A DNA stretch of 64,000 bases, from assembly GCA_023450085.1 (NCBI GenBank), contig JAEXHI010000035.1, positions 1-64,000 on the forward strand, written 5' to 3'. The notes under the pieces are model-generated. The model saw only the letters and a list, made by a program, of their open reading frames with translations, was not told where the DNA came from and did not search any database. Made by a program: the position numbers and the translations under genes. Source of the stretch: Bacteroidota bacterium. Lineage in GTDB: Bacteria > Bacteroidota > Bacteroidia > Sphingobacteriales > Sphingobacteriaceae. Of this stretch, positions 46,552 to 54,908 are shown piece by piece (the first letter of the stretch is position 1; each line of letters begins with the position of its first letter).

Positions 46552-47745
46552 ATGTATAAAACCCTACAACCCGTTTTACAGAAAGAACTTGCTGAAATTG
46601 AACAAGCAGGGCTATATAAAAAAGAGAGAATTATTGTTACACCACAAGGTGCAGATATCAAAGTAAGCACTGGTGATGAAGTGATTAACTTTTGTGCAAA
46701 TAACTATTTAGGCCTGTCATCTCACCCAAAAGTGATAGAAGCGGCTAAAGAGGCTATCGATAAATATGGTTACGGAATGTCGTCTGTAAGATTTATTTGC
46801 GGTACTCAGGATATCCATAAAGAATTAGAGGAAAAGATTTCGGAGTTTTTAGGAACAGAGGATACCATTCTTTACGCAGCTGCTTTTGATGCTAATGGTG
46901 GTGTTTTTGAACCTTTGTTAGGTCCTGAAGATGCAATTATCTCTGATGAACTGAACCATGCTTCCATTATTGATGGTGTGCGTTTATGTAAGGCACAACG
47001 TTTCCGCTACAAAAACTGCGACATGGAAGATTTAGAAAAGCAGTTGATTGCTGCTAAAGATTGTCGTCATAGAATGATTGTGACTGATGGAGCTTTCTCT
47101 ATGGATGGTTCTGTGGCTCCTTTAGACAAAATTTGCGACTTGGCTGATAAATATGAAGCCTTGGTAATGATTGACGAATCGCACTGTTCTGGTTTTATTG
47201 GTAAAACTGGTAGGGGTACGCATGAGCATTTTAATGTAATGGGTCGCATTGATATCATTACAGGTACTTTGGGCAAAGCTTTGGGTGGTGCTTCTGGCGG
47301 ATTTACCTCTGGTCGTAAAGAAATTGTAGATATGCTACGCCAACGTTCACGTCCATATTTGTTTTCAAATACTTTGGCGCCTTCTATTGCTGGAGCATCG
47401 GTTGCAGTACTGGATATGTTGAGCGAAACTACCGCTTTGCGTGATAAATTAGAGTACAATACCAAATATTTTAGAGAGAAAATGACCGAAGCAGGTTTTG
47501 ATATCAAGCCAGGTTTCCATCCTATTGTGCCAGTAATGTTGTACGATGCTAAGGTAGCACAAGAGTTTGCCGCTAAAATGTTGGGAGAAGGAATTTATGT
47601 AATTGGTTTCTTTTATCCAGTGGTACCGCAAGGTAAAGCTCGTATCAGAGTACAACTTTCTGCTGCGCATGAACAACATCATTTAGATAAAGCCATTGCT
47701 GCTTTTACCAAAGTAGGTAAGGAGCTGGGTGTCATTAAAAATTAG
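46552..47745 (+). CDS. kbl: 2-amino-3-ketobutyrate CoA ligase (glycine C-acetyltransferase)
   Basis: PLP enzyme of 397 residues that splits 2-amino-3-ketobutyrate with CoA into glycine and acetyl-CoA. The PLP lysine is Lys242 in TGTLGKALGGASGG; DESHCSGFIG holds the cofactor-ring aspartate; SDELNHASIIDG is the typical alpha-oxoamine synthase segment. It completes the pathway begun by the threonine dehydrogenase at 22110. Another alpha-oxoamine synthase (for example BioF) is less likely given the close match to Kbl wording and length. The next gene starts 9 bp downstream. Confidence 0.95.
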   Translation: MYKTLQPVLQKELAEIEQAGLYKKERIIVTPQGADIKVSTGDEVINFCANNYLGLSSHPKVIEAAKEAIDKYGYGMSSVRFICGTQDIHKELEEKISEFLGTEDTILYAAAFDANGGVFEPLLGPEDAIISDELNHASIIDGVRLCKAQRFRYKNCDMEDLEKQLIAAKDCRHRMIVTDGAFSMDGSVAPLDKICDLADKYEALVMIDESHCSGFIGKTGRGTHEHFNVMGRIDIITGTLGKALGGASGGFTSGRKEIVDMLRQRSRPYLFSNTLAPSIAGASVAVLDMLSETTALRDKLEYNTKYFREKMTEAGFDIKPGFHPIVPVMLYDAKVAQEFAAKMLGEGIYVIGFFYPVVPQGKARIRVQLSAAHEQHHLDKAIAAFTKVGKELGVIKN

Positions 47746-47754
47746 ATTTAAAGC

Positions 47755-48666
47755 ATGAAAATTTTCCTGAAAAGCTTTTGCTTCCTAGTATTATCCATAT
47801 CCGTCATTGCTTGTAAAAAATCAAGCAGTCAATCGCTCAAAGCCGAAACAAAACTGAATGTGAGTTATGGCAGTAACGCTTTGCAAAATATGGATGTTTA
47901 TTTGCCCGCTAACAGAAATTCAGAAACCAAAGTGTTGGTATTTGTACACGGAGGTAGCTTTATTGGCGGCGATAAAAGTGAATATACGACCATCGCAGAA
48001 GAATTAGTAAGGAGAAATTTTGCGGTAGTCAATATCAACTATCGTTTGGTAGACGGTAGCGGTTTGCAAACTAATCCCGTAACTCACAAGCAAAGCGATG
48101 TATTAATTCAACATCAGGTTGATGATGTAAGTGCGGCCGTTGATTATGCCATTGCCCATGCGGATGAATGGCAAGTGAGTAAAAGTAGAGTTGCCGTTGC
48201 GGGACATAGCGCAGGTGCAACTTTAAGTTTGTTGTACAGCTACGGTAGCAAAAACACCAATAAAGTAAAAGTGGTAGCAAATTTGGCAGGAGCGTTGGAC
48301 CAAACCTTTACCGACATTCCTTCTTTTAATTTGCTACCATCCTATATTTTAGAAATGGGTTATCGATATACAGGTTTTGAAGTAAGCGTGGCTAATGAAC
48401 AGTATTATAGAGCTATTAGTCCCCTGTATGTTGCTAATTCAAATCAAAAAATACCAACCTTAACCATTTTCCCTGAAAACAATGCCGTTGGAGATTTGCC
48501 AAAGCAGGCTAGGGCAACTTTTGATGCTTTTACCACCAAATTAAATCAGCTTAGCGTGCCCAATAAATTTGTACAAATTGCAGGAGCAGACCACAATTTC
48601 ACAAAAACAGGCAACATCCAATTGGTGTTTGTAGAGCTATTGGCTTACCTAAATGCTAATTTGTAA
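47755..48666 (+). CDS. Alpha/beta-hydrolase lipoprotein (esterase/kynurenine-formamidase-like)
   Basis: Lipoprotein of 303 residues (SVIACKK, Cys20) with an HSL/BD-FAE-type hydrolase fold. HGGSFIGGD gives the oxyanion hole, Ser152 in AGHSAGA is the nucleophile, and a C-terminal GADHNF supplies the histidine. Such enzymes hydrolyse acyl esters or amides at the cell envelope. It follows kbl by 9 bp and so may be co-transcribed, but no shared pathway is apparent. Confidence 0.82.
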   Translation: MKIFLKSFCFLVLSISVIACKKSSSQSLKAETKLNVSYGSNALQNMDVYLPANRNSETKVLVFVHGGSFIGGDKSEYTTIAEELVRRNFAVVNINYRLVDGSGLQTNPVTHKQSDVLIQHQVDDVSAAVDYAIAHADEWQVSKSRVAVAGHSAGATLSLLYSYGSKNTNKVKVVANLAGALDQTFTDIPSFNLLPSYILEMGYRYTGFEVSVANEQYYRAISPLYVANSNQKIPTLTIFPENNAVGDLPKQARATFDAFTTKLNQLSVPNKFVQIAGADHNFTKTGNIQLVFVELLAYLNANL

Positions 48667-48695
48667 TAGATATGTTATAGGTTTGGGTTCATTTT

Positions 48696-48722
48696 ATGGC
48701 TGTAATAGCCATTTAACTTTGT
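48696..48722 (+). terminator. Short hairpin before pheS
   Basis: ATGGCT (48696-48701) and AGCCAT (48707-48712) with a 5-base loop are followed by a T-rich tract interrupted by other bases. A weak candidate terminator for the kbl transcript. Confidence 0.35.
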
Positions 48723-48740
48723 TTTTGAACTCGCCTTGAC

Positions 48741-48770
48741 AAATATATAGGAGAAAATCCTGTATATTTG
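48741..48770 (+). promoter_or_regulatory. pheS -7 box overlapped by 12-bp inverted repeat
   Basis: -7 box TATATTTG (48763-48770) lies four bases before the pheS ATG, implying an almost leaderless message. AAATATATAGGA (48741-48752) and TCCTGTATATTT (48758-48769) form an inverted repeat with one wobble, and its right arm covers the -7 box. That is the layout of an operator. Confidence 0.55.
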
Positions 48771-48774
48771 GCGC

Positions 48775-49815
48775 ATGTTACAAGACCAAATAACGCAATA
48801 CACTAACGAAATCAATGCGTTTTCTACCGCTAATGCTGCAGAACTAGAACAGTTCAGAATACGTTTTCTGGGAACTAAAGGTATTATCAAAGATTTATTT
48901 GATGAATTTAAGGCCGTTTCTCCAGAAGAAAAAAGAACCTTGGGAAAGGTATTGAATGAGTTCAAGCAACTGGCAGAAGCTAAATTTCAAACGTTAAACG
49001 AAACGATTTCGGCATCACAAGACACTTCGGAAAGCAATCAACTTGATTTGACTTTGCCAGGAGAAGGTTTTGAGGTAGGTACGCGTCATCCATTGGCCAT
49101 TGTACGTAGAGAAATCATCGAAATTTTCAATAAACTAGGCTTCAGCGTTGCCGAAGGTCCAGAAATTGAAGATGATTGGCATAACTTTTCGGCCCTTAAC
49201 TTCCCAGAAGAGCACCCTGCAAGAGATATGCAAGATACCTTCTTCATTAAAAAAGGAGGTGAAAATGGAGACATTGCACTTCGTACCCATACTTCATCTG
49301 TACAGGTGAGGATGATGGAAGCAGGTCAACCTCCGTTCAGAGCATTAATGCCAGGTCGTGTTTACCGTAACGAAGCTATTTCAGCTAGAGCACATTGCTT
49401 TTTCCATCAAGTAGAAGGCTTGTACGTAGATGAGAAGGTTTCATTTGCAGATTTGAAACAAACACTTTTCTACTTTGTGCAAGAGCTTTACGGCGAAGGT
49501 ACCAAAGTTCGTTTCCGTCCATCTTATTTCCCATTTACAGAACCATCTGCCGAAATGGATATTTCTTGTAGCATTTGTAAAGGCGCAGGTTGTAACATGT
49601 GTAAAGGAAGTGGTTGGGTAGAAATTTTAGGCTGTGGTATGGTTGACCCAAATGTTTTGGAAAATTGTGGTATCGACAGTAAAAAATACAGCGGTTTTGC
49701 TTTTGGTATGGGGATAGAACGTATTGCCAACCTTAAATTCGAAATCAAAGATTTGCGTTTGTTCTCAGAAAACGATGTTCGTTTCTTGAAACAATACCAA
49801 TCAGCCCTGATATAA
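48775..49815 (+). CDS. pheS: Phenylalanyl-tRNA synthetase alpha subunit
   Basis: Class II synthetase subunit of 346 residues that, with PheT, charges tRNA-Phe. A coiled-coil N-terminal arm (1-85) is followed by the catalytic core: GTRHPL motif 1 region, RVYRNEAISARAHCFFHQVEG motif 2 region, FRPSYFPFTEPSAE, and motif 3 FGMGIERIANL. The segment CSICKGAGCNMCKGSGW holds four cysteines, present in many PheS. The start matches the usual family N-terminus. pheT is not adjacent; a small lipoprotein gene follows with one base between. Confidence 0.96.
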   Translation: MLQDQITQYTNEINAFSTANAAELEQFRIRFLGTKGIIKDLFDEFKAVSPEEKRTLGKVLNEFKQLAEAKFQTLNETISASQDTSESNQLDLTLPGEGFEVGTRHPLAIVRREIIEIFNKLGFSVAEGPEIEDDWHNFSALNFPEEHPARDMQDTFFIKKGGENGDIALRTHTSSVQVRMMEAGQPPFRALMPGRVYRNEAISARAHCFFHQVEGLYVDEKVSFADLKQTLFYFVQELYGEGTKVRFRPSYFPFTEPSAEMDISCSICKGAGCNMCKGSGWVEILGCGMVDPNVLENCGIDSKKYSGFAFGMGIERIANLKFEIKDLRLFSENDVRFLKQYQSALI

Positions 49816-49816
49816 A

Positions 49817-50227
49817 ATGAAAAAAATAGCCGCTATAGCCATTGTTTTTTTATTGTTCTTCGCATCATGCGGAAAAGAAGAAAACTATATCCCAGATTAT
49901 CCAGTAAACTATAGTATTACCGTTGCCGAATTTAGCATTCGAGCTACAAACGGAATTTTATTGGTGCCCAATCAAGGAGTGGCAGGCTTAATTATAGTGA
50001 GGATATCTACCAATGAATATGTCGCTTTTGACAGATGCAGTACCGTTAATCCTGAAAAGGCTTGTGCGGTTACACCAGAAGATGGCAGTGTATTCCTTGC
50101 CCTAGACCCATGTTCTGGCGGTAAGTTTTCATTGCTCGATGGTAGTCCGCAAAAAGCACCCGCAAAAAGAGCTTTAAAAAGATATGCTTTGAACATCGCG
50201 GGGCAACAAATATTAGTAAGAAATTAA
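49817..50227 (+). CDS. Lipoprotein with degenerate Rieske-like fold
   Basis: Lipoprotein of 136 residues (FFASCGK, Cys18). Residues 65-135 follow the outline of a Rieske domain: a first loop with Cys74 (DRCSTVNPEKAC), a second with Cys99 (LDPCSGGKFSLLDGS), then the usual proline-alanine segment (QKAPAKRALKRYALN) and a final strand. The cluster histidines expected at C-x-H and C-x-x-H are Thr76 and Gly102, so a 2Fe-2S Rieske centre should not form; a disulfide is possible. Its stop overlaps the next gene's ATG (TAATG). Fold assignment is by eye. Confidence 0.7.
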   Translation: MKKIAAIAIVFLLFFASCGKEENYIPDYPVNYSITVAEFSIRATNGILLVPNQGVAGLIIVRISTNEYVAFDRCSTVNPEKACAVTPEDGSVFLALDPCSGGKFSLLDGSPQKAPAKRALKRYALNIAGQQILVRN

Positions 50228-50802
50228 TGGAGCCAGAGAAAATAAAAGAAAGTATACTTAGGGCCGCAAAGGAGCTATTTAGAAAATACGGCTATCACAA
50301 AACAAGTGTCAACGAAATTGCCAAAAAGGCCCGTATTGCCAAAGCTACCATCTATAAGTATTTCGAAAGCAAGGAACAAATCCTCGATTTTATTTTGATG
50401 GACTACCTCGATGTTAACCTGCATGGTATTTTGTCTAATAAAGCACAATTTGCTAGTGAAGAGGAACATTTAAAGGCATTGGTAATGAAAACTTGCCGAC
50501 TTTCTTTTACGGCTTGTAATGAGTTTATCGGTTGGGATTTTGTTCGTGAAAATGCTAACTCTCAGGAATTTTTAAAACATCTTTCCGACCAGTTAGAAGC
50601 TTTGTTATTATCGGCTTATTTGGAGCTCGACCACTTTAAAAACAATCCCGCTCGCCGTGGCGGACTGGCATTTTTGTTGAAAGCCAGCAAAAGCATCGTG
50701 TTCTCGTTTGCCTTCACCTCAGTAAGCGATTCTGATGTCCGTAAGAACTTCGTAACCTTCCAAAAAGAGATATTACCTTATCTGGTAAAAGCTGCGTTGT
50801 AA
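50227..50802 (+). CDS. TetR-family transcriptional regulator
   Basis: Repressor-type regulator of 191 residues. The N-terminal helix-turn-helix spans about 8-55 (YGYHKTSVNEIAKKARIAKATIYKYFESKE); the rest is a helical ligand-binding domain with two cysteines near residue 90-97. Its ATG overlaps the stop of the Rieske-like lipoprotein gene, so the two are translationally coupled and belong to the pheS transcript or an internal one. The effector and targets are unknown. Confidence 0.92.
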   Translation: MEPEKIKESILRAAKELFRKYGYHKTSVNEIAKKARIAKATIYKYFESKEQILDFILMDYLDVNLHGILSNKAQFASEEEHLKALVMKTCRLSFTACNEFIGWDFVRENANSQEFLKHLSDQLEALLLSAYLELDHFKNNPARRGGLAFLLKASKSIVFSFAFTSVSDSDVRKNFVTFQKEILPYLVKAAL

Positions 50803-51326
50803 GATTTCTTATTTGGTTTGAAAAGCAGATAGCTGCTACTATTGTAGATAGTCCCGCTATATGCTTCAATCTTTTTGTCAACCTTCTTGCTGTCATTCCG
50901 AGGAACGAGGAATCTCTTTTTGTATTGCTTTAACTTTCAGATTCTTCGCTACGCTCAGAATGACATATACAAAAAGTATTTCCGCTGCTATCGGGTTTAT
51001 AAACTCAAAGTTGTGCTAAGGAAATAGCAAAAAGGGCAAAGCAGGCCCCAAAAGCATAACAAACCTCGTAGGTTTCAAGAACCTACGAGGTTTAATCATT
51101 TATACAAACGTGAGTTCGGGATAGTCGTTTGTATATCATGCTTATTACAGAAAATGCTCGTCAGGTATTCCGCTTTAAGATTGCTTTCCCGAAAAATCGG
51201 AACAGGCTATTCTTCGCAATGACGCTCTTTTTTTCGTCTTTGCGAGGAGGAACGACAGCTAGCTCCGACCATTCGGAGAAGCAATCTCACTTTACACGCA
51301 AGATGGTTAAATAGAATTCGGGTTAA
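50803..51326. repeat. 524-bp repeat-only gap
   Basis: Four element types in a row: a TGTCATTCCGA variant of the GTCATTTCGA family (50891-50965); a fragment reading AAGTATTTCCGCTGC and CGGGTTTA (50974-51055) that reappears inverted at 62975-63118; the perfect AAACCTCGTAGGTT palindrome (51061-51093); and a GATTGCTT / CGTCATTGCGAGG type element (51179-51290) related to 53046-53113. No gene is seen. Confidence 0.65.
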
Positions 51327-51704
51327 CTAAAGAACCGAGCACAGCAAACAGCTCCAGCCAATAATCATTAATAAACCACCTAGCGGTGTAATTGGTCCTA
51401 AAAATTTGAAACTCTTTTTAAGGTATTCTGATAGCGACAAAAGATAAATGCTAAAAGAAAAAAGGATGGTGCCAATTGTTACCAAATAGAAAGCCCATCT
51501 GATAGAGCTTAGCTCTACATTGGCATTGTAACCAAGCACCAACAGAAACAGCGCACTATAGGTTTGATACCTTACGCCAACTTCAAAAGAGGCCAGTTTC
51601 TCAGCAGATAAAACTTTCTTTAAAGCATGAGCACCGAAAGCGCCAAAAATAATCGCTAAAATTCCAAAAGCTGCTCCAACAGCAATAACTAAGTGGTTAT
51701 TCAT
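51327..51704 (-). CDS. DUF423 small membrane protein
   Basis: Integral membrane protein of 125 residues with four predicted helices and the DUF423 signature near the N-terminus (GAFGAHALKKVLSAEKLASFEVGVRYQTYSALFLL) and C-terminus (ITPLGGLLMIIGW). The family has no known function. A near-consensus -7 box TACCTTTA lies seven bases before the start codon. It is a single-gene unit. Confidence 0.88.
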   Translation of the reverse strand: MNNHLVIAVGAAFGILAIIFGAFGAHALKKVLSAEKLASFEVGVRYQTYSALFLLVLGYNANVELSSIRWAFYLVTIGTILFSFSIYLLSLSEYLKKSFKFLGPITPLGGLLMIIGWSCLLCSVL

Positions 51705-51770
51705 ATAGCAGTAAAGGTAGCGAAATAAGACCTAAAGATAAGTTAGCGGATTGTCTAAAAATATAAAGGC

Positions 51771-51890
51771 GTCATTTCGAGCGAAACACAGTGTAGCCGA
51801 GAAATCTTTTAAACATAATTGCTTAATTTAAAGATTTCTCGGCTATGTGTCTATGTGGTTATATAACCTCTCCTTGAAAAGGAGAGGGGG
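51771..51890. repeat. GTCATTTCGA element with perfect inner arms, plus short CTCTCC repeat
   Basis: TAGCCGAGAAATCTTT (51794-51809) and its exact inverse (51830-51845) form a 16-bp stem. It is followed by a CTATGTGTCTATGTGGTT phrase and CTCTCCTTGAAAAGGAGAGG near 51868. Confidence 0.7.
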
Positions 51891-51903
51891 GAATGGTTGG
51901 TAA

Positions 51904-52935
51904 TTATTTTCCTAAAGCTTTTCTCACTTGAGGAGCTATTTTTTCTCCAAAAATCTCGATAGATTTCATCATGTGTTCATGTGAAGGTGCACCTACATCC
52001 ATGTGTGCCGAAAAGCGGGTTAATCCAAATAGTTCTTGCATTTGCAATATTTTCTCTGCCGCTTCATTAGCATCTCCAATAATTAAAGCCCCGTGTTTTG
52101 AGCGTCCAAAATCAAATTGTCCACGTTGAAATGGAGGCCATCCTCTTGACTTGCCAATTCTGTCCATTTGTGCAGAATAAACAGGGTAATAATAGTCGGC
52201 AGTAGCTTGGCTTTCCTCTCCAAAAAATGAATGCATATGCACACCCACTTTGAATTGGCTCATGTCGTGGCCACTATCTTCGTAAGCTTGTTTATAGTAC
52301 TCAAACAAAGGCTGAAACTGCTCTGGATTGCCTCCAATAATGGCAAACATTACAGGTAGACCCAGTTTTCCTGCACGTACTACCGAGTTTGGAGTGCCAC
52401 CTACAGCTACCCAAATATTTAAATGGTCATTTACCGCACGAGGTAAAACCTGTTGTTCTTTTAGTTCTGGTCTGAACTTTCCTTTCCATGAAATGGTATC
52501 CTGCTGGTTGATTTTTACCAAAAGGTTCAGCTTCTCTTCAAAAAGTTCATCATAATCGGCAAGGTTATAGCCAAACAATGGGAATGATTCAATAAAACTA
52601 CCACGGCCCGCCATTAACTCGGCCCTACCGTTTGAAATTAAGTCTACTGTAGCAAAGCTCTGATAAAGTTTTACAGGGTCTGCTGAACTCAATACCGAAA
52701 CAGCACTTCCTAACTTGATGTTTTTAGTGACGGTAGCTGCCGCTGCGAGAATGATTTCTGGAGTGGATACGGCATAATCTGGTCGATGATGCTCCCCAAT
52801 ACCATAAAAGTCCAGACCCACTTGGTCCATGAGTTTAATTTCCTCAATAATTTCTTGTAAACGTTGTTGTGCTGGTTGTGCTTGACCGTTGGCGTTAATT
52901 TGTAAATCGCCAAACATTCCAATACCTAATTCCAT
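51904..52935 (-). CDS. LLM-class flavin-dependent oxidoreductase
   Basis: Bacterial-luciferase-like monooxygenase of 343 residues with a single TIM barrel: N-terminal ELGIGMFGDLQ, GEHHRPDYAVSTPEIILAAAA, SAVSVLSSADPVKLYQSFATVDLISNGRAELMAGRGS. These enzymes use reduced flavin from a separate reductase; the substrate is unknown. A -7 box TATCTTTG (52962-52955 on the minus strand) lies 19 bp before the start. It has no operon partners. Confidence 0.9.
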   Translation of the reverse strand: MELGIGMFGDLQINANGQAQPAQQRLQEIIEEIKLMDQVGLDFYGIGEHHRPDYAVSTPEIILAAAATVTKNIKLGSAVSVLSSADPVKLYQSFATVDLISNGRAELMAGRGSFIESFPLFGYNLADYDELFEEKLNLLVKINQQDTISWKGKFRPELKEQQVLPRAVNDHLNIWVAVGGTPNSVVRAGKLGLPVMFAIIGGNPEQFQPLFEYYKQAYEDSGHDMSQFKVGVHMHSFFGEESQATADYYYPVYSAQMDRIGKSRGWPPFQRGQFDFGRSKHGALIIGDANEAAEKILQMQELFGLTRFSAHMDVGAPSHEHMMKSIEIFGEKIAPQVRKALGK

Positions 52936-53045
52936 AAATTTCCTTTCTTTGCTACAAAGATAACTTCAATATAGGGTCAAAGTTTTTGATGTATGTTAAG
53001 AAATGTATGGAAGTTAATGGATTTACAGCTTTTACTATGTTTAAG

Positions 53046-53113
53046 AGATTGCTTCGTCATTCTTCCTCGCAAAGACGAAAATAGGGCGTCATTGCGAGTT
53101 TACGACGCAATCC
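53046..53113. repeat. GATTGCTTCGTCATT-type inverted repeat
   Basis: GATTGCTTCGTCATTC and CTCGCAAAGACG on one side, GGCGTCATTGCGAG and ACGACGCAATC on the other. Same family as 51179-51290. Confidence 0.6.
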
Positions 53114-53148
53114 AAAAAGGAATAATCCAGTTCAATACTGAGAGGCTT

Positions 53149-54051
53149 TTACAGACTTCTATTAATAAAATCAAGTACCTGTTCACCTTGCCTAGGTTCA
53201 AACCAAGTGGTATCCTCATCTTTCCTAAACCAAGTTAACTGTCTTTTGGCAAATCGACGAGTGTTTTGCTTAATCTTATCAACGGCAGTAGCTAAGTCAA
53301 TTTCGCCATCTAAATAGTCGAAAATTTCTGAATAGCCCACTGTTTTTAGTGCATTCAGTTCTTTATAGTCCTCAAGAGATTTTACTTCTTCCAGTAAGCC
53401 CTCTTGCATCATGAGATCTACTCGGTGGTTAATTTGATTGTAAAGCTTTTCTCTGTCGGTATTCAAACCTATTTTCACGATATTGAACGGACGCTCTTTT
53501 TTGTTCGAAGTAAGAAATGAGCTTAGTTTCTGCCCTGTTGACAATACCACTTCTAAACCACGAATCATACGCTGCGGATTGCTTTGGTCTACTTTTGCAT
53601 AATATTCGGGGTCAAGTGTTGCCAATTGCTCTCTAATAGCTTCAATACCTTCGTTGGCAAATTGCTGGTTAAGCCTTTCGCGGATGTCGAGGTCGATTTC
53701 GGGCATGTCATCTAAGCCATTGCAAACCGCATTAATGTATAACCCAGAACCGCCAACCATCACCAATACATCATGTTTGGTAAATAGTTTTTCCATCAAA
53801 GCTAATACCTGCACTTCAAAATCGCCCGTGCTAAAAAACTGGGTAATGCTATGCGAATTGATAAAATGGTGAGGAGCTGCTGCCAGTTCTTCTGCCGAAG
53901 GTTTAGCAGTGCCAATACTCATTTCCTTAAAAAACTGTCTTGAATCAGCAGAAATAATTTCCGTTTGGTAGTGTTTGGCTAATTCGATAGCCAAAGCGGT
54001 TTTACCAATTGCCGTTGGCCCAACAATAACGATTAATGTTTTTTGTTTCAT
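53149..54051 (-). CDS. miaA: tRNA dimethylallyltransferase
   Basis: Enzyme of 300 residues that adds a dimethylallyl group to A37 of tRNAs reading codons starting with U. P-loop GPTAIGKT (11-18), ISADSRQFFKEMSIGTAKPS with the tRNA-contact and catalytic aspartate region, GGSGLYINAVCNG, and the C-terminal TRRFAKRQLTWFRKDEDTTWF signature. The length is normal. Its neighbours cca and tsaC also act on tRNA, although each seems to have its own spacing and promoter. Confidence 0.96.
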   Translation of the reverse strand: MKQKTLIVIVGPTAIGKTALAIELAKHYQTEIISADSRQFFKEMSIGTAKPSAEELAAAPHHFINSHSITQFFSTGDFEVQVLALMEKLFTKHDVLVMVGGSGLYINAVCNGLDDMPEIDLDIRERLNQQFANEGIEAIREQLATLDPEYYAKVDQSNPQRMIRGLEVVLSTGQKLSSFLTSNKKERPFNIVKIGLNTDREKLYNQINHRVDLMMQEGLLEEVKSLEDYKELNALKTVGYSEIFDYLDGEIDLATAVDKIKQNTRRFAKRQLTWFRKDEDTTWFEPRQGEQVLDFINRSL

Positions 54052-54127
54052 TTGGCTTACGGATTATAGGTTGAAAGCTGCTCGATTTAACAATAGGGTC
54101 CGGACTTTCGGTCTTTAAACTTTCCGA

Positions 54128-54781
54128 CTAGTAATCGTCTTTATCGTTTCCGTAATCGTCGTTACCGTAATCATCTTCACCGTCACCATATTCATCTTCT
54201 TGCTCTTCGTCTTCCTCGTCATTTTCTTCTTCCTGAGCATTAATTCCTCTTCCGCCCATGGCTTCTAGTTCATCGGTATCCTCTGGAACAAAGTCCATTT
54301 CATTTAAGAAATCAAAGTCGTTGTCAACGGCAGAACTGCTCGCTGCAATACTATCAATATTGCCTTTGTCAATGATTTTTGGTGCTTCCCCAATGCTTTT
54401 TACCAAATAAGGGTACTCAATTTTAGGGTCGTTGTCCAATATAATTTTAATCAGCTCTACATGGAAATCATATGGCCTCTCAAAATTGTAGATATAATAG
54501 AATTTTTGATGTGGGTCTTCAATAAAGTTACTCAACTTCGATTTTTCCATCAAAGTTACACCGTTGTCAATTTTACGTTGAGTAGGATGGATGGCAATTT
54601 CTTCGCCTTTAATCCAGTTATCGGTACTTACATAAAATGACGAAGATTTATCGGCATTATATCCAGTGCTGCGGTGTATAGCTCTATGTAAATCTTCGAA
54701 AGTTTGGTTGCTTTTGATATCAATTTCACGTGTGATATCGTCATAATCTTCGAAAGAAACTCTAAATCTATAAATGGCCAT
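54128..54781 (-). CDS. pRiA4b ORF-3-like protein with acidic tail
   Basis: Protein of 217 residues. The first about 130 match the plasmid pRiA4b ORF-3-like fold (YRFRVSFEDYDDITREIDIKSNQTFEDLHRAIHRSTGY), a family first met on plasmids and as a passenger of IS1096. The last about 40 residues are almost only Asp, Glu, Gly, Asn and Tyr with a DDYGNDDYGND repeat. It sits between tRNA-modification genes with no transposon signs, so it is a resident gene. Function unknown. Confidence 0.82.
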   Translation of the reverse strand: MAIYRFRVSFEDYDDITREIDIKSNQTFEDLHRAIHRSTGYNADKSSSFYVSTDNWIKGEEIAIHPTQRKIDNGVTLMEKSKLSNFIEDPHQKFYYIYNFERPYDFHVELIKIILDNDPKIEYPYLVKSIGEAPKIIDKGNIDSIAASSSAVDNDFDFLNEMDFVPEDTDELEAMGGRGINAQEEENDEEDEEQEDEYGDGEDDYGNDDYGNDKDDY

Positions 54782-54908
54782 GTCCTATATACTGCTTTAT
54801 TGTGGGGTAAAAATATAAAAAAACTTCGAAGTCAGGAAGTCTGAAAACTGGTTCTCCGATGTATAACGCTAATCGTTAAATGGTGTTTTAGAAATCTCAA
54901 ATTGTAAA

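Noticed and set aside
50803..51326. tRNA or small RNA gene in the long gap
   Set aside because: No cloverleaf or TTC-arm pattern is found; the sequence is explained by four interspersed repeat types.
54128..54781. Insertion sequence passenger gene
   Set aside because: Similarity is to a family that includes an IS1096 passenger, but there is no transposase, no terminal repeats and no unusual composition around it.
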